Positions 47,973 to 59,243 of a stretch of 64,000 nt of DNA are shown piece by piece (the first letter of the stretch is position 1; each line of letters starts with the position of its first letter). Source of the DNA: Przewalskia tangutica. Taxonomy: Eukaryota; Streptophyta; Magnoliopsida; Solanales; Solanaceae. Where the stretch lies: positions 58,317,609-58,381,608 of the forward strand of contig CM056725.1 in the NCBI GenBank assembly GCA_029844215.1. The letters are read 5' to 3'. The notes below the pieces were generated by a model. The model did not search any database. It had not been told where the DNA came from and saw only the letters and a program-made list of their open reading frames with translations. The translations under genes and the position numbers were made by a program.

Positions 47973-48925
47973 CTAAAATATACTTCCTTCGCACCTTCTC
48001 TTTGTCACTTTGCCTGAGGCATTAACCTTCTCAGGCGACCCAACAAATGGTACCACTTTTGTCACTTTGTCGCGAGCCTTGCTCCGACGATCCAACAATG
48101 GTACCGGGCTGCTTGCGATCCCGGAGGATTTCGTACACTCGAACTCTTGATACTGCTTCAGTTTCCGAAACTCGGGGTTACTATTTCTAACGTGATCATC
48201 ATTAAAAGGGAACACTCTGGATGGATCTCCGATACTTTCCCGATCATAACAATACGAAAGACCGGACGTACTGCCTCCTAAGTCGGACGGCAAAAGCTAA
48301 CATATAGGCAACGGCCTATTCTTCACAAGAACTCTAAAGGGCCCAAACAACTCGGGCTAAGTTCCTCTGCTTCCAAAACTCGTCACACCGACCGGTGGTA
48401 CCTTCAAGGGACCGACGTCGGCACGAACTCTAAGCGTCGTCGCCGATTATCCGTACGATTTCCTCTGAGCTGCTAGAACTTCTTCTAGACAAGCTTCTCA
48501 CTAACCACAGTCTGCTGGAACAAGCCTGAACCAACTGTCTGAACCCTGCCAACATCGAACCAATCGAGCAACTTACACTTCCGCTTACAAGGCTTCATAA
48601 GGCGACATCCGAGCACCGAAATGGTAGCTTAAACGCTCCTCTACAGAGACAACAATCCCCAACTACCCCGAAATCCACACCGCGGCGGCGAATGCGGTCT
48701 CGAGACTCGCTGAGTTCTTAACCTTGCACAGTAAAACTTCGGAAACAAAAACAGCGCAACACAGGCTCCACCATGCGCCATAAGGTGAAGGTAGGCACCC
48801 CGTGCAGCCTTACAACCTTTCTGATGTACCAACACTGCCGAGTGAAAGGTCCCGACCGAAGAACACGATGGGCTGCCCCCATCGACCCGACCACCGGTCG
48901 AACGTATCCACGAACTCGTATGCTG
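47973..48925 (-). pseudogene. pol: D integrase remnant
   Basis: Homologous to 12500-13270 of C1 but in shattered frames. SIGDPSRVFPFNDDHV near 48230 matches CIGDPSRVHPIDDVQV of the C1 chromodomain piece. The DNA at 48400-48640 follows the C1 integrase C-terminus, and 48690-48870 its core. No catalytic motif can be read. Upstream it joins the anonymous spacer shared with C3. Confidence 0.65.
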
Positions 48926-49430
48926 GTTAACTAAACTTGAGCCTAACACCCTCACAACCCTAACACAAGGCGGGACCACCACAACCTGACCCCACCAAAA
49001 CTACCGCGGGTTGACGCAGCGGAGGCCTCAACCCGACCCGCCGCATGATACTAGCTCCCCGATCCGGAACAATCTTACTAATCACGTTTCGAAAACCTAG
49101 CGGTCTTCTTAGCTCAACTAACCTCTTTCATTCCACACTACTAGGGACCTATCCCAAACATAGCTCACGTGCACTAGGCACCCCGATAAGGATCAACATA
49201 ACCATACGTCTTTTACTCTAGATGACCTTACCTCTAAGGTCTCTACGTAACAAAACTCTAAGGTTCACACCTTCTCTATCCCCCCAAATCTTACTTGGTT
49301 AACTAACCAAGATTTCTAATCACAACTAACACACTGCTATCAGAACATAGCACTTAAGGTATACTCACCTTATCACATAAACAATACTCTAGAGGGTTAA
49401 AGATATATCTATATCTACTGCTACACTCCC
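48926..49430 (-). other. D spacer shared with C3
   Basis: Lies between the integrase remnant and gag where protease and RT should be. Homologous to 36880-37180 of C3; no recognisable protein. Confidence 0.55.
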
Positions 49431-50197
49431 CTTAGTCGTTCTAATCAAACCTGCCCCGTAGGGCGCAAAGCTGAGGGAGATGACAAACTACCCACCGATC
49501 CTGAAGGCTAAGTCCTCCTACAAGGACACTCTTCGACACCAGACCCTGACGGTCATAGGTACAACAAGTACCAACCTAAAGATGACATTCCCCGGGATGA
49601 CGTCTGTCACACTGTGAACCGGAAGCCCTGGAGTTCTAACCAACTCCTGCATACCCCGAATGTCCTGAACTCCGTGGAAGACCACTCTGCACTGGCGGAG
49701 GTGCATAATCTAATCTGCTGGTGAGGTGACTCGCCTCGAAAGTTACCAAAGGACCTTGCTGCTCTGGCCCTCTTCTGTTGTCCTTCGTTAACCCGTCGAT
49801 CTCTACGTTTCTCGGCCTGCTGCGCATAAGCCCGTACACAGGCCATGCTCAAGCCTAACTGAAGGATTACTCTTGCACAACCTTCTCTTAGGTAGTCATC
49901 AAGACTCGCGATACATCGGTATACTCTCTGGTAGTCAAATCCATAGTTAGTAACAGGGTCGCCTCCTTGAAATCTATATTCACTGTTCCCGGTCGTGGAA
50001 CTGAAGGTTCAAATACCATGGCCGCAGTAGAAACTGCTGCCGCCGTGCTAAACTCTCTTTGGGGCTAGTGGCGTCGCAGAACTCCCGAATGAAGCACCAC
50101 CCAAGGTGATAATTGGGCTGTGCCCACGTAACCCTCGTACTCTGCTCGCGGCTCCTCGGTGCCTTGCCCTCTGGGCCGGGTTGCCCTACGGAGGCAT
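49431..50197 (-). pseudogene. gag: D gag remnant
   Basis: An ATG at 50195-50197 occupies the usual gag start, followed by an early stop. Gag-like fragments in several frames continue to about 49500. Very GC-rich and frame-broken. Confidence 0.6.
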
Positions 50198-50378
50198 AGC
50201 GGTAAGGAAAGAAATACGTCGGAGGTCCAACTTACAACCACGGCTCTAAGGCACGATCTCGAGTGAGAAGAATAGAAACCAATCCTAAATACCCTATAGC
50301 CTCACGATTATTGGTGTGGTGCGCACACCGATAATCAAGACTGCTGGATACGGTGCGTAGACACTTTCCGAGGATTAA

Positions 50379-50393
50379 TCGCTCACGATACCA
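50379..50393 (-). other. D primer-binding site (altered)
   Basis: TGGTATCGTGAGC on the minus strand in place of TGGTATCAGAGC. Confidence 0.6.
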
Positions 50394-53386
50394 CTTTTGT
50401 CACGACCGAACTCGGGCCGTGGTCGTGCCTACCGGGCACCCTAGTGAGACAACATCGAGTAATCACGGAACATAACACAACAACATGAAATAACAAGAAG
50501 CGTACAACGATTATCTTTAGAAAACTTGCGTATGGCGTAAATAATAATAACAACTCTTTCAAAATGAGCAGTTTAATCCTTTCTTTACAAACCACCGCCC
50601 AACGATTACTACGGACCTCTAAGAAATGATACGACAACAATGGCGGGGACGGGGCCCCGAACCCATGAATGTAAACACTTACTACGACAAGGGACTATAC
50701 GGCGATAAGCCTCGAGAAAGCGGAGCTTCCCAACGCCAGCGTGACCACGAGAGCTAGGATCAACGGTGTGTACCTCAACTGCGGCATGACGCGGCCCCGA
50801 GAGGTCGATGATAACAGTGCAGTATGTGAAACTAAAAATCGTAAATGAAATCATAATAGTCTATAAAGCGGGAGACATGTATGATAAGCAAACTACGATT
50901 CACAACAAATAGCGATCATGTCAAGTCGGGGACTCACGCCTCAAAGTTATCACAATAAAACCGTGCGGGCAAGAAATGCGAAGGCATAGCCGACTACTAA
51001 GACCCACGGTACCAAAAATACCACAAAGCGTATCCGAGGTCTTTCTGCCGCACCACGTCGGGCGGCCACTCGCCCGCAATATCAATGTCGCGTCTATCCT
51101 CGAACTCTCGCGACTCGCGCATAGGTCACACGGACCCGCGTGAGGTATTCCTCGAATCATGGTCCTGCATCGCTGAGGTATACCCCGTCGAAGCGGCTAA
51201 CCCTCGGTATCCGCTAGGCTCCGCAACCCGCATAGTCTCAAAAGACCGCATAGTCTCAGCGGACCGCATAGGAATCCCGCGTCGGGCTAAACACCGGAAT
51301 GATCAATCCTGGAGCTACCGCTCCGCGTAGTCACGAGGACCGCATAGGCCGTAAAGACCGCGTCAAGGGTGGCAAGCCCTCGGTATAATAAGTCAAGGGG
51401 GTATGTGATACAATAACAGTACAACGGGCTTAACGTTTAACAATGTAAGCACAACAAGAATGACCCCCTTACATCACGATCACACAAGATACTAACACAC
51501 GTAGCATCCTAACATGTTTACTTATCACATCAACAAGAAAGTATTTACAAGGCTATCTCACACCAACACAATCAAGTTATTCACACAAGGTACTTTATGC
51601 TAACAAGTTGGTGTATCTATCCCTAAAGTACTTCATACATTAAAGCTTTTAAAAGATCCATTGCTTTCACATAAGTCACACAATACCGTAGTATAAAATA
51701 GAGTGGTGTCTTTTAAGTAAACCAAAACACTTACCTTTGTAAAATCAAGTAACAACATTATTTTCCAAGCGTTCAAGTTTGCCTAATTTCAAATGTTCAC
51801 GTTTCTTATTTTAAAAGGTTTAGTTCATAGTCTTATTCATTTAAGAATATAATTCTCTTTTAAACAATCGAGAAACATAAGTCTTATATGTGAGTAGGAT
51901 ATTCTTGTTTATAACAATCTTATTACAAAGTAGTGATCTAGGAAATATCATTTTGTCTCATCTTAGCTTCTATGCGGATGGAAGTTTCTCTGGTTTTAAT
52001 AATACTTAATTAGTCAAAACATTTCCTTTTAATTAGCTGCGATGGTTTGTCGATACACATTCGATTTCAAATCAAGAAACATTCTTAAGCCGTTATACCT
52101 AACTTCCCATAAAGCTAGTATAACTCTTAAGTTTTTTTTTCAAAAACCAAGTATTACTTCGTCTTTCAAAATGATTCAAAACTCTTTTGAAATACTTCAA
52201 GTCCTTTAGTAACACATAACAAGCGGTTATAGTTCAAATCGATTACCTTTTAAAGACCATAGTATTTTCTTACCAACATAAAGCTATTATAACCAACTTC
52301 CCATAAAGCCGTTATAACACTTTATGTTTTAAATCAATCAAATACGTTTAGCACATGTATCGTCTACCGTACTACATAGTTCACATATCATGCTAGAAGA
52401 GATAGGAAGAGGTTCACATACCTCGCGAGTATCGACTAATAGCAAAACGCTCAAGTACTTCCAACCGGCTACTCTCCTTAAGCCAAGTAGATCGCGCCAC
52501 ACGTAGTACTTCAACCTATAAGGCCACAAGGCGCTTATTAACATTTAGATCCTCGTAGAACATTCTCTACGAGAAAATTCGGCACCTCCCCACAGCGTAA
52601 TCTCCTCTATCGGTAGGCCGCCAGCCAACCAGGGGGTTATCGTCTAACCCTACGGTACAATTCTACTCACGGTACTACTACACAAGTCTCTTGTAATACA
52701 TTTCATGTAATTACAGTTGATTATTCTTCTTTTAAATTCGGGCTTAAGTCGCAAGACATTGCCGTAAGTATTATTCGAGCTTAAGTCAAAAGACATTGCC
52801 GATAACTACGTTGATTACTATATATAGTATACTTCAACTATATATTCTAACAATATGTAATTTCCAATTACAAGAGAGGACAAGATATTTACCTCGATAA
52901 GCCCATAATTATCCAAGCATAAAGTCGATCTGGGCAATCGTTTAGCTCGACTCCGAGCGCTCGACCAGCTCTAAACCACCCTTAGAAGTTCTAACCAACT
53001 TCTACACAATACTCCAACGGACTATGGAGATTTTCCTAGGGTTTCGGTTTTGTGACAGACGGGAAGTATAATAGTATTTCTGGGCTTTTCGTATAGGTAT
53101 AACCTTAGAATACTACAAGGTATACGGCTAAGGTAATTTGGACATTATAACAATACTTTTGAGAGTATTTCTACCAAGAGAGGGGGGGTATTATACGAAA
53201 GCAACTAGGCTAGGGGGGGGTACCCCACGGCTAGCACCCCAAGGAGGGGGGGGAGTGTACCCCTCGGCCAAGGCCTCTAGGAGAGGGGGAGGCCTCTTGG
53301 CCGAACTCAACACAAAGGGGAGGGAGAAGGAGAGCTTTCAAGACTTAGGCAAATTTGTGGATGAATTTGTCTTCCAAAGGGGTGGG

Positions 53387-53394
53387 TATTTATA
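53387..53394 (-). promoter_or_regulatory. D 5' LTR TATA box
   Basis: TATAAATA on the minus strand. Confidence 0.65.
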
Positions 53395-53575
53395 GGTCAA
53401 GTGAAGGCCAACCAATGGCCAAGATCATGCCAAGTGCAAGGCAAGTGTAGGGCCAAGATTTAGACAAGTGTGTGTGGGTCCCACTTATCAATCAACACAC
53501 AAAAAATATCCTACCAACTAATGCACACCTTTCGGCCAAGCTACCGCCCATCACTCCACCAACTTGAGGGTGACA

Positions 53576-53597
53576 AGTGTCGCCCTCTCGTTGGTCC
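53576..53597. promoter_or_regulatory. U3 palindrome, D 5' LTR
   Basis: Same as 47531-47552. Confidence 0.6.
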
Positions 53598-53816
53598 AAA
53601 ATGTTTCGTCTCTCGGAAAAATCCGCAAAAAAATAAAAATGACATAGCCGGAAATTCCCCTACGAAAGCTGTGAAAACGTTTCGTCGAAAAACGACTCTA
53701 ATCGGGTGTTGTGAACAAATTTAATTCGGCCAAGCCACTTTGCCTACTCAAGGCTTTAAACTTTTATACGTACGCCCTCACGTACATACTCTGGAAATAC
53801 GGGGTATAACAGAAAT

Positions 53817-54478
53817 AGTCCCAGAAGTAGGATTGCGGAATGATACTACGGGCGGATGGCCCTAGGTTAATCATGAGCTTCCTGTTTTAAAATCGGCAAA
53901 AGTTTATTCTTGTTTACTCTCATTGTTAGTAAGGCATAGTGTACTATTAATGTGGTTATCATACATGTTCTCAACTTTATTTTTTACTATTATGATTTCA
54001 TTACAGTGCTTTCAGTTTCACATACTTGGTACATGTTGTACTGACCTCCTTCGGGGGGCTGCGTTCATGCCGCATGTAGAATTATACAGGTTGCTGATCC
54101 TCACTCTTAGGATCACTGTTCAGCTGTTGAGAAGCTCCATTACTCCGGAGGCTTGTCATTGGTTCAGATCCCTGGTATTGTCGGTTGTTGTACATTCAGG
54201 GGTATGGCGGGGTCCTGTCCCATCACAGTTGCTATGTCAAAATTCTTAGAGGTCTATAGTCATGTATGTGGGTCGGTTTGTAAGGAAAAAAGATGTAACT
54301 GCTTTTGACTAGTTATGTATATCTACCCAGGAAGGCAGCCTTATCGGCTAGCCAGTTGTTTAATTCTTACTGATTAAAGTTGTGTGTTTTACGTTTGTTC
54401 CGCTGGTTTTCTCTGATGATTACCTGTAAGGGTGCCCAGGTAGGGCACCAGTCGCGGGCCCGGGGTCTGGTCGTGACA
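53817..54478 (+). mobile_element. Element B 5' LTR, piece 3
   Basis: End of the B LTR, with the GACCTCCTTCGGGGGGCTGC box seen in the LTR of F, ending GGTCGTGACA. Continuity with piece 2 fits the uninterrupted LTR of F (60720-61361). Confidence 0.85.
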
Positions 54479-55282
54479 AAAGTGATATCTAGTAGAGTCT
54501 TGGTTATCAGTGTGTCGTGCACCACATCTATAACCAGGAGGCTGCAGGACATTTAGGATTGGTTTCATTCTTCTCACTCTGAGATCGTGCGATAGAGCTG
54601 TGTTGTTAGTGTCGTCTCCCCCTAATGAGTTATGTTGATTGCAGCTATGAGAAAGGCAGCAGTGACCCAGGAAGGATTATGTGGATTGCGTATCCAGGTT
54701 GGTAATAATTGTAGTATAGTTGGTATTATGACATACAGCTATACGGAGTTATGTATGAGGGTCAGACGTGTGTTGCCTAGAATGAATTGAATTACCAAGA
54801 ATTGGTAAGGACTGAATAGATACCGGGAAGGTATGAAACAATTTAATGAATTCTCATCAAGGTTTTACGAGCTAATTTGTGATAATTAGGAATGATGAGC
54901 TGTCTGAGAGGGTATTGAACCTTTAATAAATCATGTTAAGGGACTTAATGGAATACTATGTTTGTAAATTAAGCTACGTGGTATGCTTAAGAGGATAGTA
55001 CGGATGAGATCCGTGTGGGGTAAGTAGTGGTTGTTGTGATCAAGACAGCACGATTATGGTATTATGAGAAGTTAGTGTACCCGTTTATGGGGTGGGATCA
55101 GTTGGTAGTAGTCCCGCTATGTGACAGGGTCACGAGGGTGCAAGACCCAAATCTAGTTAATCATTTTACGGGTTCGTGGACACGTTCCATCGAAACCGGG
55201 TGTGAGAGACGGAAATGGCCTTATATTGTTCGATATAGTAACTCCAAAGATTGGAGGCCAGAATCAGTATGGAGGTTATACC
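54479..55282 (+). pseudogene. gag: Element B leader and gag remnant
   Basis: The primer site is damaged: TGATATC, then a deletion of about 45 bp relative to A. The rest of the leader follows (TAGTAGAGTCTTGG to about 54600). Gag-like DNA is very decayed (for example TTTAATGAATTCTCATC near 54840). 55090-55190 is the segment shared with C3 and D; in B it gives a short open stretch VVVPLCDRVTRVQ. No intact frame. Confidence 0.6.
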
Positions 55283-56062
55283 TGTCACGACCCAAATCGG
55301 CCATGGCGGTACCTACCGGTACCTGTCAGTATATGTCGACGATAGCAATGAACATACATAACACATTACTTAGAGAAAAGGGTAAACATTACTGGCCAGC
55401 CGATAAGGCTGCCTTCTATAAAACATACTTGAACAAAAGTATAGTAATACAACTAGTTCTTATAGCCCAAAACACATAGGTGACCACGCACTTAAAGATA
55501 ACAAGCGTATGACGGGGCCCCGCCATACCCCGAATGTCTGAATACCTATGGCATCAGGGAATATCCGTACCAATAAACAAGCTTCCGGAGGGATGAAGCT
55601 TCTGACACTGGAGTAGTGATCCTAAGAACGAGGATCCTCAATCGCTTACTTACCGCGGCATGACGCGGCCCCGAGGAAGGGTCGACACAATATGTACCAA
55701 GTATGTAAAGCTGGAAAAAATACTGTAATAATGATACCATAAGTCTGAAAGTAAGCTGGAGTCATGGAAGTCAATAAAATACCTTTTACTGTGCCTTACT
55801 AACAATGAGAGTGACAAGTATATATATATATACAATACTGCATAAAATAGGAGGCTCATGATCAAAACGGGGTACCTCGCCCGTGGTATCAATAAAACCA
55901 TCCTACTCCTGGGACTATTTCACCCGCATGAGTCCTGTGGACCCGCATGAGGTACTCCTCGCATCGGCTGTACCCGCCGGCATGAGACTATTTCACCCGC
56001 ATAAGCCCATAAGGACTCGCATGAGGTATTCCTCGCATCATGGGTAGCAAATCCACGGAACA

Positions 56063-56375
56063 GGTGGTATAACGATCTTGGGGACTTTCCCCTCAGATAT
56101 ACTCTTACCCTGAAGCAGATGGTATAACGATCTTGGGGTCAGACTCTCGATATACTCTTACACCGGAGCGGATGGTATAACGATCTGGGGCTTGCCTCGA
56201 TATACTCTACACCGTGCAGATGGTATAACGATCTTGGATCTGCCCCTCAGATATACTCTTACACTGGAGAAGGTGGTATGACGATCTTGGGGCTTGCCCC
56301 TCAGACATACTCTTACCCTGGAGAAGGTGGTATAACGATCTTGGGGCTTGCCCCTCAGATATACTCTTACCCTAG
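56063..56375. repeat. 48-55-bp tandem repeat in E
   Basis: Six units marked by GGTATAACGATCTTGGGG at 56066, 56121, 56174, 56222, 56275 and 56329. The middle units are the most diverged. Confidence 0.92.
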
Positions 56376-57592
56376 CTCAAACTGTCATCATATCATAATC
56401 ATAAATAAGTTAAGAAAACTTATAACTTCTTATTAGTCTTGTTCATATACCCTCTCATTTTAGTTTACTTAAGGCACTTAACCATATCTATAATAAAAGA
56501 ACACCGGGAGTTTAACCCAAGTACTACATACTTCAACTCTTTTGAAAATGACTCTTCTTTATACATAAAAACCTTTGGGCAATTGATACCTTAAAATCAA
56601 TTTGCCTCTCCATATACTTATCTTATTTAGAGTAAATCTCTTCTCATTAACCTTTTATGAAGCTAATAAACCAACTTCTCATAAAGTTGTTATATTAACT
56701 CTACACTTTAGTAAAATCATACTTTTCCCCTAATTAAGGGAATTATACATTCTTAAAATGAAACAAATCATTATATACTTAAAACAAGTAAGAATACCAA
56801 ATCTTGTACGTCTACCGTACTACATAGCTTCATCTATTCATGCTCAAGAGATAGGAAAACTTCATATACCTCTTTGGTCAATCCACTTGCTAAGCTCAAC
56901 TACCGCAAGTAATATTTCAACCTATAATAATCACGATACGTTTGTTAACCTCTAATCTCAAAGTAGAACAATCTAATTTCAAGGCCACTAAATTCTATGA
57001 AAAATTGGGCAGCATTTCCTTTGTTTCTACTCACTTTGCCACCTTTCTCAAGGCCGAAATTATCATCCAAACACCACATTTAAGGTTCAATCAATCCAAC
57101 AATTCAAAGGGGATTACACACCCAAAATTCTGCCCCATAAGTTTACAACAATTCACTTAACAATTCTAAGGTAGTTTTTAGGCTACAACATGCTCATAAC
57201 CTCTTCTTAACCCATTCTTCATATCCAAACCACATTTTCTAGCATGCAATGACTCTAAGAGCATTATTTTACTACCACAAGTTCATTCTTCTAAGCATGC
57301 AACACTTAGAACTAATTCTAAAGGAAGAAATGTTACCTTAAAGTTTTAGCCAAACTTATTCCAAAGACTTTGCTAGCTTTCTTGCCAAGAACACCACCAC
57401 AAGCTAGCCACAAGCTTCCTTCTTGTGTTCTTAATTTTTCAGATTTCCTTAGGCTAGAATCTTCTTGGAGTTTTAGAGAGAAGGAGGAGCTTTGGAATAT
57501 TTTAAGAGAGAAGGAAGAGGTTTTTCAAAGAGAGAGATGACAAATGACCAAGTCTTTAAGACTTGGTCAATATATTGCATGTAAAAATCAGA

Positions 57593-57616
57593 TGGGGGGG
57601 GACACTTGTCCCCCAC
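57593..57616. promoter_or_regulatory. U3 palindrome, E
   Basis: GGGGGGGACACTTGTCCCCC, core GACACTTGTC at 57601-57610. Confidence 0.6.
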
Positions 57617-57670
57617 CCAGGCCCTTCCAAAAGAAAAATCTGACTTTTTCTAAGTTTTTCCGCCTGATTT

Positions 57671-57800
57671 CCCGCCTCGGCGCCGCGGCCCTGCTTCCGG
57701 CGCCGCAACTCCTGCGGACCGTCGGATCTTCCGGCGCCGCGGCCCTGCTTCCCGGAGCCGCGGCGCTGCTTCCCGGCGCCGCGGCGCTGAAACTTCAGCG
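57671..57800. repeat. GC-rich box, copy 4
   Basis: GGCGCCGCGGCCCTG occurs twice and GGCGCCGCGGCGCTGA once, in a Tekay-type LTR unrelated to element C. Confidence 0.8.
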
Positions 57801-58141
57801 ACCTACGATTTTTAGGCACCGCGTCTCGCCCGGCCATGCCCCGTCGCCTCTTGTCCAAACACATTTTTGTCCGATCATACTGAACTTGTAATTCTCATAA
57901 CTTTCTATTCCGACGTCCTATCGACGAACGGTTGGTTGCGTTGGAATCTAGACTCAACGAACTACGCCTTAGGCCTTTGAACCACTTAGGAACTCTCAAT
58001 GTACCGGGTCATAACCCGCCTTAAAGTTGACTAAAAACCCGCCCGGAATAATCCGTCAACCTATCCTTTGAAAATTTTAAGTCTTACATTCTTTCGTACG
58101 CTCTCATACGTAGGGTCAGAACTACGGGGTATAACAATACC

Positions 58142-58799
58142 AATGCTAGACTAAGTATGAAAGTACAGAAAGAGTGCGACCAGTAAGAAAGAGGGCAACC
58201 AAGTGTACAGAAATAGAGCCTGAATCCATAAGAACCTTTCGAGGTGACTACACCCGTGAGTGATGGGTGGTAGTTGAGCGGGTATATAATAATTGCCCGA
58301 TGACGATACAGTCGTCGGACCCTAGTAGACCTAGCAGAGCTGTTATGACAGACTTTGAGGACATTATGGGTATGGGCTAGTTGGCCTCTTGATATGCCAA
58401 CGTTGACTACAGAGAGAGATTTGTTCGATTCCAGTTTTCCGGTAAGCCGATTATCGAGTGGAAAGGAAGGGAAGTGGTGGTAACCAGTGAATTATCCTTC
58501 CTTCGTTGACATAATTGTTTTTAATGAGTCTGTGTGACTTGTTCATTTGAGGTAAATTGATGCAGAAAGTAAGTAATACTTGAATTTGAAGGAGTTATGT
58601 TAAGTGCCCTTGGAGGTTCTTGGAGATGGTTTGGTGTGGCGGTCAGGGCCACGACCTTCCGGGTAATTTCAGGAAAGCGCGCAAGCAAGAATAAGATAAG
58701 TACGAGTGTTGCCTGCGGAAAACAGAAGACATCCTTGGTAGGTTTTGAGAATCTACACGATTTTTAAGGCAGTGCTTGATGATTAGTTATTTACAGGAC
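58142..58799 (+). pseudogene. pol: Element B protease remnant
   Basis: 58205-58470 aligns by eye with the protease of C1 and F: GAGCCTGAATCCAT, a relic of CAGTCGTCGGACCCTAG (SRQTLADL) and GATATGCCAACGTTGACTAC (CYANVDC). Frames are lost. 58500-58799 is decayed internal DNA up to element F. Confidence 0.65.
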
Positions 58800-59012
58800 T
58801 GTAATACCCCGTATTTCCAGAGTATGTACGTAAGGGAATACGTACAAAAAGTTTGGCCTTAGTTAGCCTTGGACGTTTTCTTTTGTACACAACTCGCTAA
58901 AAGAATCGTTTTCCGACGAAACGTTTCCACAGCTTTCGTAAAGTAAATTCCGGCTATGCCATTTCTTATTTTTGCGGATTTTTCCGAGAGACGAAACATT
59001 TTGGACCAACGG

Positions 59013-59034
59013 GAGGGTGACATGTGTCACCCTC
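59013..59034. promoter_or_regulatory. U3 palindrome, F
   Basis: GGGTGACATGTGTCACCC, about 200 bases upstream of the TATA box. Confidence 0.65.
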
Positions 59035-59235
59035 ACATTGGAAGCAAGTGGGGTGGCTTTGGACGATCAAGGCCCAAAGAGGGGTGTTGGCCTTGGCCGA
59101 TTGGGTCCTTGTTTAGGCCTTGTTTTGTGCCATGTTTTGTGGAGTGTTTTGTGGAGTAGGAGTTAGGGTGCACTTGGCTTGATCTTGGCCTTACACTTGC
59201 CTTGCACTTGTCTTCATCTTGGCCAAGGCTTGAGC

Positions 59236-59243
59236 TATAAATA
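59236..59243 (+). promoter_or_regulatory. F TATA box
   Basis: TATAAATA followed by CCCC. The transcription start is expected about 30 bases downstream. Confidence 0.7.

Larger units (their letters stand above)
44335..53811 (-). mobile_element. Element D: internally deleted Tekay relative
   Basis: 3' LTR 44335-47775, internal region 47776-50397, 5' LTR 50398-53811. Target duplication GAAAT at 44330-44334 and 53812-53816. The internal 2.6 kb keeps a decayed gag and an integrase fragment but lacks protease, RT and RNase H. Inserted in the LTR of B, 67 bp from C. Confidence 0.88.
50398..53811 (-). mobile_element. D 5' LTR
   Basis: 3,414 bp, colinear with 44335-47775. The first 1 kb differs from its partner mostly at CAG/CTG and CG positions; the last 800 bp is nearly identical. 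Confidence 0.9.
55283..58136 (-). mobile_element. Solo LTR E
   Basis: A single 2,854-bp Tekay-type LTR, TGTCACGACCC to ggggtataaca, with target duplication ATACC at 55278-55282 and 58137-58141. There is no primer site or polypurine tract beside it, so it most likely arose by recombination between the two LTRs of an element in B. It includes a tandem array and a GC-rich box. Confidence 0.9.

Noticed and set aside
54502..54560. Possible tRNA or small RNA gene near the B primer site
   Set aside because: No cloverleaf; the sequence matches the leader of A, C1, C3 and F.
55027..55479. 150-codon ORF running from B internal DNA into solo LTR E
   Set aside because: The frame crosses the insertion junction at 55283, so most of its C-terminal part is LTR sequence. 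Only 55090-55190 is of interest, as shared element DNA.
57544..57891. 115-codon Ala/Leu-rich ORF at the edge of solo LTR E
   Set aside because: Produced by the GC-rich box repeats inside the LTR; no independent support.
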